Below, piece by piece: positions 58,985 to 64,000 of a DNA stretch of 64,000 bases. Position 1 is the stretch's first letter; every line of letters starts with the position of its first letter. The stretch is from 630D-37 sp037478835 (GTDB lineage Bacteria > Chloroflexota > Anaerolineae > Anaerolineales > Villigracilaceae), in NCBI GenBank assembly GCA_037478835.1, contig JBBFLV010000003.1, positions 186,001 through 250,000 of the forward strand, read 5' to 3'. A model generated the notes under the pieces. The model made no database searches. It was not told where the DNA came from and saw only the letters and a program-made list of their open reading frames with translations. The position numbers were made by a program, and so were the translations under genes.

Positions 58985-59947
58985 ATGAACTATCGTCATC
59001 TGGGTCGTGCCGGTATCCGCGTGAGCGAGCTCTCGCTGGGCTCGTGGGTGACCTTTGGGAATCAGGCCGATGTGGATCGAGCCGTGGAGATCATGGCCGC
59101 GGCCTATGATTTCGGCGTCAACTTCTTCGATAATGCCGAGGTCTACGCCGGCGGGCGCTCCGAAGAGATCATGGGCGAAGCGTTGAGGCGTTTGGGTTGG
59201 CGCCGTGGGAGCTACCTGGTTTCCACCAAGTTCTACTGGGGGCTTTATGATAACGTCAACGAGAAAAACACCCTCAATCGCAAGCGACTGATCGAGGGGA
59301 TCAACGGCTCGTTGCGGCGATTGGGGCTGGAATATGTAGACATCATCTTTTGTCATCGTCCGGACCCGACGACGCCGATCGAGGAAACCGTTTGGGCGAT
59401 GCACAATATCATCGAGTGGGGCAAGGCGCTCTATTGGGGCACTTCGGAATGGTCGGCGGCCGAGATCGTGGCGGCGATCGAAATTGCCGAGCGCCATCAC
59501 TTGCACAAACCGATCACCGAGCAACCGCAATACAACCTTTTTGAGCGCCAGCGGGTTGAGAAAGAATACGCGCGCCTCTTCAAAGATTATGGCTACGGTG
59601 CGACCACTTGGAGCCCGTTGGCTTCGGGGTTGCTGAGCGGAAAATATTTGCAGGGCATCCCGGAAGGCAGTCGTGGCGCATTGCCCGGCTATGAGTGGTT
59701 ACGGGATCGGCTCACCGATCCGCAGCGCCTGGAGAAAGTACGGGCCTTGCAACCGATTGCTGCCGAGCTGGGGTGCACCCTCTCGCAGTTGGCAATCGCC
59801 TGGTGTTTGAAGAACCCGCACATCAGCACGGTGATCACCGGTGCCAGCCGCGTGGAGCAGGTGCGAGAAAACATGCAGGCGCTCGAGGTGGTCGAAAAAC
59901 TGACACCGGATGTCATGGCGCGGATTGATGCGATCTTTCAGAGTTGA
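58985..59947 (+). CDS. Aldo/keto reductase (Kv-beta-like subfamily)
   Basis: 320 residues. TIM-barrel reductase with the catalytic Asp/Tyr/Lys/His set in NFFDNAEVYAGGRSEE, STKFYWG and FCHRPDP. The C-terminal NADPH-binding part reads STVITGASRVEQVRENMQAL. It matches the YghZ/potassium channel beta-subunit group. Substrate unknown; might reduce a sugar aldehyde or ketone from the neighbouring pathway, or detoxify aldehydes. Confidence 0.92.
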   Translation: MNYRHLGRAGIRVSELSLGSWVTFGNQADVDRAVEIMAAAYDFGVNFFDNAEVYAGGRSEEIMGEALRRLGWRRGSYLVSTKFYWGLYDNVNEKNTLNRKRLIEGINGSLRRLGLEYVDIIFCHRPDPTTPIEETVWAMHNIIEWGKALYWGTSEWSAAEIVAAIEIAERHHLHKPITEQPQYNLFERQRVEKEYARLFKDYGYGATTWSPLASGLLSGKYLQGIPEGSRGALPGYEWLRDRLTDPQRLEKVRALQPIAAELGCTLSQLAIAWCLKNPHISTVITGASRVEQVRENMQALEVVEKLTPDVMARIDAIFQS

Positions 59948-59949
59948 CC

Positions 59950-60111
59950 ATGTCTGATCCGATTTTCCTTTTCCTTGCTTTTTTCGTGGCCTTTCCGCTG
60001 GTTCTACTGTACTTTCAGCGCGCCCGTCAGGAGCGCCGGGAGATCATCAATCAGCTACGCGAGACCAATCGCCTGCTCTCGGCGCTTCTGGAAGTGCTGA
60101 GGAAGAAATAG
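59950..60111 (+). CDS. Small membrane-anchored coiled-coil protein (53 aa)
   Basis: A 53-codon frame, 2 bases after the aldo/keto reductase stop. The N terminus is a single membrane helix (IFLFLAFFVAFPLVLLYF), followed by a basic/coiled-coil segment (QRARQERREIINQLRETNRL) ending in RKK. Followed by a strong terminator, so it fits as the last gene of the operon. I do not recognise the family. Confidence 0.6.
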   Translation: MSDPIFLFLAFFVAFPLVLLYFQRARQERREIINQLRETNRLLSALLEVLRKK

Positions 60112-60157
60112 AAGTCCTCCCTTGGTTGCGCTGGATTCCACGAGCGCTTGTGGGTGC

Positions 60158-60188
60158 AAAAGGCCCATCCTGCCAGGATGGGCCTTTT
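60158..60188. terminator. Strong bidirectional terminator between the polysaccharide locus and the R-M system
   Basis: AAAA, an 11-base stem GGCCCATCCTG/CAGGATGGGCC with a one-base centre, then TTTT. It can terminate both converging transcription units. Confidence 0.88.
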
Positions 60189-60209
60189 CAGGAACATTCA
60201 GGATGAACG

Positions 60210-61007
60210 TTAAGGGACATTACCCGGCCGGAGAGCAGAAAATCTTGCATCTATCTCAGGCCTTAATTCAATCCCAACATTTTCAAAAATTTGCAGAAGT
60301 TCTTCGTAAGTGTTATTGCCCCCCAGGAAATCCCAGAATTCTTCAGCGACCTTTATTTCATTTGGAAAGTCGAACATGCCCTGGAACGTCCAGCGATCGT
60401 ATGGTTGTGGAGCATACGGGTTGTATGGGATGGCAAGCCCTGTATAGATCTGTGTGGGGGGCAGACCGGCAACGTATCGCATAGCAACCCATTCAAGCAA
60501 TTTTTGTTTGAAACCGACAATTTCGCCAATATTGGGCTTGGACGTTTTTAGATCGAAATAGTATTCCGTGCCGTCGGCGGATTCAAGGAATAAATCAACC
60601 CGTGCTGGCTTAACTACCACCATTTCCCCCGTTTGTGCAACCTGAAGTATTTTGGATATTTCGACCTGTTTGTCCGGTCTAGCTCTAGCGGCTCTTAAGT
60701 CGTTTATGATTTCCTGGATTTTGCTTTGAGCATTCTTGCTAATGGTATTATTGGGAAGCGTGTATTGCTGAATTGCTCGTTTGAAATGAGGGGTGGCAAT
60801 AATAACAGCAATTTGCTCGAAAACAGATATGCCAAGCATTGTATTGAGCGATTGGATAAATGAGAACAAAGCCATTCGATCTTGCCCTAGTAAGCGGACA
60901 TGAAAAGGCATATTGTTGGATTCAGGAAAATAGCCGGATAGTTTCCGTCTTATTTTTTCCTTGAGCAGATTTGCTATTTCCTCGCGTTGAGAATTATATA
61001 AGCCCAT
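60210..61007 (-). CDS. TdeIII-family Type II restriction endonuclease
   Basis: 265 residues, a typical length. The N terminus (MPFHVRLLGQDRMALFSFIQ) is characteristic of the TdeIII family as I recall it. The nuclease core is a PD-(D/E)xK variant: RVDLFLES then YYFDLKTSKPNIGE, i.e. D...DLK. It lies 4 bases after the methyltransferase in one operon. TdeIII itself is reported to cut GGNCC, but the specificity here is not established. Confidence 0.72.
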   Translation of the reverse strand: MGLYNSQREEIANLLKEKIRRKLSGYFPESNNMPFHVRLLGQDRMALFSFIQSLNTMLGISVFEQIAVIIATPHFKRAIQQYTLPNNTISKNAQSKIQEIINDLRAARARPDKQVEISKILQVAQTGEMVVVKPARVDLFLESADGTEYYFDLKTSKPNIGEIVGFKQKLLEWVAMRYVAGLPPTQIYTGLAIPYNPYAPQPYDRWTFQGMFDFPNEIKVAEEFWDFLGGNNTYEELLQIFENVGIELRPEIDARFSALRPGNVP

Positions 61008-61011
61008 TCTT

Positions 61012-62424
61012 TTACTCCTTCATCATGAAGAATATGGTTTCCTGATATGGATCATCACCTTGCTCGGTGCGCTTTGTGACCGCGCGATGGAATGTATCCA
61101 CGATTCGTAATCCACTGCGCCTGGCAATCTCTGGGTATAGATTGAAACGGTCATTTGCTACAACGAAAATTTTCCCATCCGGTTTAACCAATGGGAGGAC
61201 ATTCTGGAACACCGCGACGATCCCTTCTATGTACTCTTTTTGTGCTTGTTTGGACTTTCCTTTTTTCTTTGGGCCGATTTCGAGCTCGTCATGCCTTGGG
61301 AAACCGAATAGTTCATAGGCATAAATGTGCTGGTCATGATAGTCAATTTGCCCAACATACGGTGGTGAGGTGAAAATGCCATCTATTTGGCGATCGGCAA
61401 GCGGGGTACGAGATAATTCAGCACGTAAATCTACATTTCTGGAATCTGCCTGAATGATGACGATTTCCCTGTCGGAGCGTAACTTATCAAATTCAGCAAT
61501 GCGGCGGGCGGTATCTAAGCTATATGTATGAATCTTCGTTATGCAGTTATCAATAGGCACACAATAGCGATTATGCTTTTTGCACCAGTACTTTTCGCCG
61601 ACCGGTAGAGGGGCTTTGGGGGTTGCTAAATCATAATGGGGAACCAGTCGAGATGAACGAGCGGCCCGGCTAAGAATGACTCGTAGCAGGTCTTGATACT
61701 GATATTCTGGAATCAGTCGACGGTAATAGAGCATTTCAAGCAGAGCACGCGGAGCAAACCACCTTCTGAGATATTCGCTTTGGCATTCTTCAAGCAGAGT
61801 TTCTCTTAGGCGTTCTATATCGTTGTCAAATAGAGGAAGATTGAGTCCCGCTGGTTGATTAATGTATTTTGAGAAAAGAGCAACACGCCTTTCTATATCC
61901 AATATTTCGTGGCGTGCTTTTTTAATGTCATATTTTGCGGCTTTGACACGTGCAATCAGGCAGTTAAACGGCGAAATATCGATGCCGATTGTATGCATCT
62001 TCATTTCGTTGCCCTGGATGAGCGTCGTTCCCGAGCCCATGAATGGATCGAGAATGACATCGTCCGGCTTAAAGTAGCGGGCAAGAAACCACTCTACGAG
62101 CTGAGGGATGAATTTTCCCAGATATGGGTGTAGACGATGTACGTGTTTCGTTCGTTGATGTTCTGGCACATTATAGAAACCGAGTTCAGGATGGAGCCCA
62201 GCACGATGATGTTTTTCAAGGCCTTGTTCGATAAGTGACAAAAAGATGCGTATTTCCTTCAGCGATACCATCACGCGCCCTTGACGGGCAGATGTGATTA
62301 ATTCTCCTTGTTCATTGTATTTTCCAATACGTCCGCGCTGGATGTAGTCGCGAATGTTATGAACGCTCTTACCGACAATTTGTGCCGCTTCTTCTATCGT
62401 TACAAGTTCGAGATCGTCTGCCAT
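61012..62424 (-). CDS. DNA methyltransferase of the Type II R-M system (TSPPY type, with N-terminal helix-turn-helix)
   Basis: 470 residues. Residues 1-35 are an excisionase/MerR-like helix-turn-helix (TIEEAAQIVGKSVHNIRDYI). Residues about 125-150 hold the SAM motif VILDPFMGSGTTLIQGNEMK, and about 350 has the catalytic motif TSPPYVGQIDY (typical of N4-cytosine or some N6-adenine enzymes). A zinc-like Cys-His patch (KYWCKKHNRYCVPIDNC) is near 280-300. The added HTH may let it repress its own operon. It is the first gene of the pair, so methylation precedes cutting. Confidence 0.9.
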   Translation of the reverse strand: MADDLELVTIEEAAQIVGKSVHNIRDYIQRGRIGKYNEQGELITSARQGRVMVSLKEIRIFLSLIEQGLEKHHRAGLHPELGFYNVPEHQRTKHVHRLHPYLGKFIPQLVEWFLARYFKPDDVILDPFMGSGTTLIQGNEMKMHTIGIDISPFNCLIARVKAAKYDIKKARHEILDIERRVALFSKYINQPAGLNLPLFDNDIERLRETLLEECQSEYLRRWFAPRALLEMLYYRRLIPEYQYQDLLRVILSRAARSSRLVPHYDLATPKAPLPVGEKYWCKKHNRYCVPIDNCITKIHTYSLDTARRIAEFDKLRSDREIVIIQADSRNVDLRAELSRTPLADRQIDGIFTSPPYVGQIDYHDQHIYAYELFGFPRHDELEIGPKKKGKSKQAQKEYIEGIVAVFQNVLPLVKPDGKIFVVANDRFNLYPEIARRSGLRIVDTFHRAVTKRTEQGDDPYQETIFFMMKE

Positions 62425-62475
62425 AGTGTTAACCCCTGCAATTGTGATATAAATTCTATAGCTCGTGCCGAACTA

Positions 62476-62502
62476 AGTATACCAGAAGCCCTAAAAAGTC
62501 AA
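62476..62502 (-). promoter_or_regulatory. Promoter TTGACT-15-(TGG)TATACT for the R-M operon
   Basis: On the minus strand, TTGACT (62497-62502) and an extended -10 TGG-TATACT (62476-62481). The spacing of 15 is short, but the TGG extension compensates. It leaves a leader of about 45 bases with an AGGGG ribosome site. Confidence 0.5.
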
Positions 62503-62687
62503 GCAACGATCTGCCACGCAGTTATGCCTTGAAAAGACGCCTCATTAGACTCCATACGTTGGGCGTTAGATGTGTCCAGGCGATTCCGGCGTTTGACTGC
62601 CACATAGCGTTTTTTGATACTGCAAATCCATATTAGGTTTCCGGTTGCGGTTGCCAATACATTTCCACTCCTTCTTCAATTTTGTGG

Positions 62688-62693
62688 TACAAT
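62688..62693 (+). promoter_or_regulatory. Extended -10 box (TGG-TACAAT) for rpmB
   Basis: About 46 bases before the rpmB ATG. Fits the extended -10 style seen elsewhere in the window. Confidence 0.5.
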
Positions 62694-62739
62694 CTGCCCG
62701 CTAATATTTCGTTTGAATCTCTTGTGGAAGGAAGTGACT

Positions 62740-62922
62740 ATGGCTAAGTGTGCTCATTGTGGGAAGACGACCACGTTCGGTCACAATCGTTCGTTTTCCA
62801 TGCGCGCCACCAATCGCACGTTCCGCCCGAATCTGCAGAAGATCACCGTGATCGAGAACGGGCGCAAGGTAAAAAAGGTGCTGTGCGCGCGTTGTATCCG
62901 GACCCTGGCCAAAACGGCCTAA
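62740..62922 (+). CDS. rpmB: 50S ribosomal protein L28
   Basis: 60 residues from the ATG at 62740 (GGAAGGAAG upstream), not from the 62614 frame start. Begins MAKCAHCGKTTTFGHNRSFS, and the two CxxC pairs (CAHC, CARC) make this the zinc-binding version. The RTFRPNLQKI and VKKVLCARCIRTL segments are standard. Monocistronic, with a clear promoter and terminator. Confidence 0.95.
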   Translation: MAKCAHCGKTTTFGHNRSFSMRATNRTFRPNLQKITVIENGRKVKKVLCARCIRTLAKTA

Positions 62923-62940
62923 GATGACCACCCAATAAAC

Positions 62941-62976
62941 AAAAATCACGGTTGCGCAACCGTGATTTTTGTTTTG
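62941..62976 (+). terminator. rpmB terminator
   Basis: Perfect palindrome AAAAATCACGGTTGC/GCAACCGTGATTTTT (62941-62970), then GTTTTG. It may also serve the converging gene. Confidence 0.9.
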
Positions 62977-62998
62977 TGCTTTGGAACAATTTACACTA

Positions 62999-63640
62999 CT
63001 ATCCGTAGCGCTCTTCTTTCCAGACATCGGCATTGTTGTTATAGCCGGCCTGCTCCCAAAATCCGGGGCGATCGTGGGGCAGGAATTCCAATCCGCGCAA
63101 CCACTTTGCGCCCTTCCAGAAGTAGGTGGTGACCAAGTCCTCCCGTCCGGGAATGTAGCCGATCACGCCGCGCAGTGGGTAGCCATGTTCCGGGGTGAGG
63201 GGTTCGCCGTTGAAATGGGTGGCCAGCAAGAAGTTATCCTGGAGCACCACTTCCAGGGGGAGGTTGGCCGTAAAGCCGTATTCGGCGTGTTGGATCACGT
63301 AGCGCGCGGTCGGTTTGAGGCGAATAAACCCTTGCTCTACTAGGGTCCTCACCGAAACGCCTTCCCAAACGGTATCGAATTTGCTCCAGCGCGTCACGCA
63401 GTGGATATCCATCACCACGCGCGTGCGCGGCAATTGGTTGAACTCCTCCCACGTCCAGCGGCGCGGCTCTTCCACTTCGCCCCAAACGCGGAAATCCCAG
63501 GTGGCAGGATTGAACGGCGGGATCGGACCGTAGTGGAGCACGGGGAATTTGACAGTCAGCGCCTGACCGGGCGGTAACCGCCCCTCACGGCGCATCTTTT
63601 CTTCTAATTCACGGCGGTCATCGGGTTGGTAAGGGAACAT
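62999..63640 (-). CDS. Sulfite-oxidase-family molybdopterin-dependent oxidoreductase (YedY-like, no signal)
   Basis: 213 residues. The Mo-pterin Cys is in DIHCVTRWSKFDTVWEGVSV. The fold continues with FTANLPLEVVLQDNFLLATH and LRGVIGYIPGRED. Members reduce or oxidise sulfite, methionine sulfoxide or other O-transfer substrates. There is no Tat signal, so it is cytoplasmic or needs a partner. It ends with WKEERYG, a conserved C-terminal sequence in this subfamily. The window shows no Mo-cofactor genes. Confidence 0.88.
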   Translation of the reverse strand: MFPYQPDDRRELEEKMRREGRLPPGQALTVKFPVLHYGPIPPFNPATWDFRVWGEVEEPRRWTWEEFNQLPRTRVVMDIHCVTRWSKFDTVWEGVSVRTLVEQGFIRLKPTARYVIQHAEYGFTANLPLEVVLQDNFLLATHFNGEPLTPEHGYPLRGVIGYIPGREDLVTTYFWKGAKWLRGLEFLPHDRPGFWEQAGYNNNADVWKEERYG

Positions 63641-63642
63641 AT

Positions 63643-64000
63643 CTACCTCACTAAAATGGACGAATCATCTCCGATATTCAATTCTACCTGTTTTTGAGCA
63701 TCTGTGCCAACGATCTTCGCCCGTTGCCCTACGAAGGAGCGGATCAGGGAAAGCCCCTGCACCGTGACTCCGTTTTCCAGGATGCTATCCTCAATGCGGG
63801 CATGTTCGATGACACACCCGGCGCCGATCGAAACATTCGGCCCGATGGTGGAATGGCTGATGCGTGCTTCGGGATGGATGGCCACCGGCGGAATGATCCG
63901 CACATCTTCTGAAAGTGGCGGGAGAGAAAAAGTGCGATGGCTGAGCAGATAGCGATTGGTCTCCAGAGTGGCCGGAATGGTGCCCGTATCCAGCCAAATA
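63643..64000 (-). CDS. NDP-sugar pyrophosphorylase, C-terminal part (left-handed beta-helix), truncated at the window edge
   Basis: The frame continues past the window end; the first residues read WLDTGTIPATLETNRYLL, the conserved end of the nucleotidyltransferase domain (RmlA-long or GlmU/GMPP-like). Next are hexapeptide-type repeats (ISHSTIGPNVSIGAGCVIEH). It would make a nucleotide-activated sugar, probably a dTDP- or GDP-linked one. The 5' part is outside the window. The GTG at 63903 is an internal codon, not a start. Confidence 0.85.
   Translation of the reverse strand, partial: IWLDTGTIPATLETNRYLLSHRTFSLPPLSEDVRIIPPVAIHPEARISHSTIGPNVSIGAGCVIEHARIEDSILENGVTVQGLSLIRSFVGQRAKIVGTDAQKQVELNIGDDSSILVR

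Noticed and set aside
1..64000. CRISPR arrays, transposases or insertion sequences
   Set aside because: No regularly spaced repeats with spacers and no transposase or integrase signature were found on either strand.

Overview
The window looks like chromosomal DNA of a Chloroflexota bacterium, probably Anaerolineae-like. This is inferred from the gene mix and promoter style, not from a marker gene. Most of it is GC-rich and gene-dense. Many single genes have an extended -10 box (often TGN-TATAAT) only 6-9 bases before the start codon, which implies leaderless or nearly leaderless mRNAs. A clearly AT-richer block at about 5.0-21.6 kb stands out as an accessory island.

Layout. 1-1615: end of a carbohydrate ABC importer (two permeases). 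1931-4308: AI-2E-type permease, a 59-residue acidic protein and a P1-family (DmpA-like) peptidase. 4456-4962: 4TM holin-like membrane protein and tRNA-Asp(GUC). 5007-6121: gene-free AT-rich DNA with dispersed ATCCGTGT-type repeats. 6137-21499: one same-strand run with four radical SAM proteins, a STAND-type NTPase with TPRs, a PLP enzyme fused to a glycosyltransferase, a DUF364-like/TPR/asparagine-synthase-like fusion, an alpha-helical toroid-like protein and a family 2 glycosyltransferase. 21951-23840: zinc dehydrogenase and homoserine kinase. 23886-27242: two thiolase-fold proteins and two DUF35 Zn-ribbon/OB proteins. 27442-32478: TetR-controlled ABC-2 exporter with membrane fusion protein and two ATPases. 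32616-45032: housekeeping and cell-envelope genes (ruvB, flippase-like protein, FAD oxidoreductase, Tat-exported L,D-transpeptidase, orphan DNA methyltransferase, response regulator, glycosyltransferase, LOG protein, uvrA, panE). 45020-46168: receiver fused to a MinD/CpaE-like domain. 46591-60111: surface polysaccharide locus. 60210-62424: Type II restriction-modification pair. 62740-64000: rpmB, a sulfite-oxidase-type molybdenum protein and the end of an NDP-sugar pyrophosphorylase.

The most interesting region is the radical SAM island. It looks like a peptide- or protein-modification system, but I see no separate small precursor gene. Instead, the NTPase/TPR protein and the second radical SAM/SPASM enzyme both end in a tail rich in Tyr, Trp, Glu, Lys and Arg that finishes Asp-Ser-x-Pro-Met-Cys. 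This suggests that the modified substrate, or a recognition tag, is carried on the C termini of the machinery itself. The PLP domain in the same run resembles cysteine desulfurases but has His where the catalytic Cys should be.

The polysaccharide locus makes functional sense as a unit. It has a winged-helix regulator, sugar-nucleotide epimerases, a Wzm/Wzt-type exporter with a C-terminal glycan-binding-type domain, GT-B enzymes, a PseB-like dehydratase plus NeuB-family synthase (nonulosonic acid type), and an AAC(3)-like acetyltransferase. No CMP-sugar synthetase is visible. Several start codons below were placed from ribosome binding sites, -10 boxes or family N termini, not from the longest reading frame.
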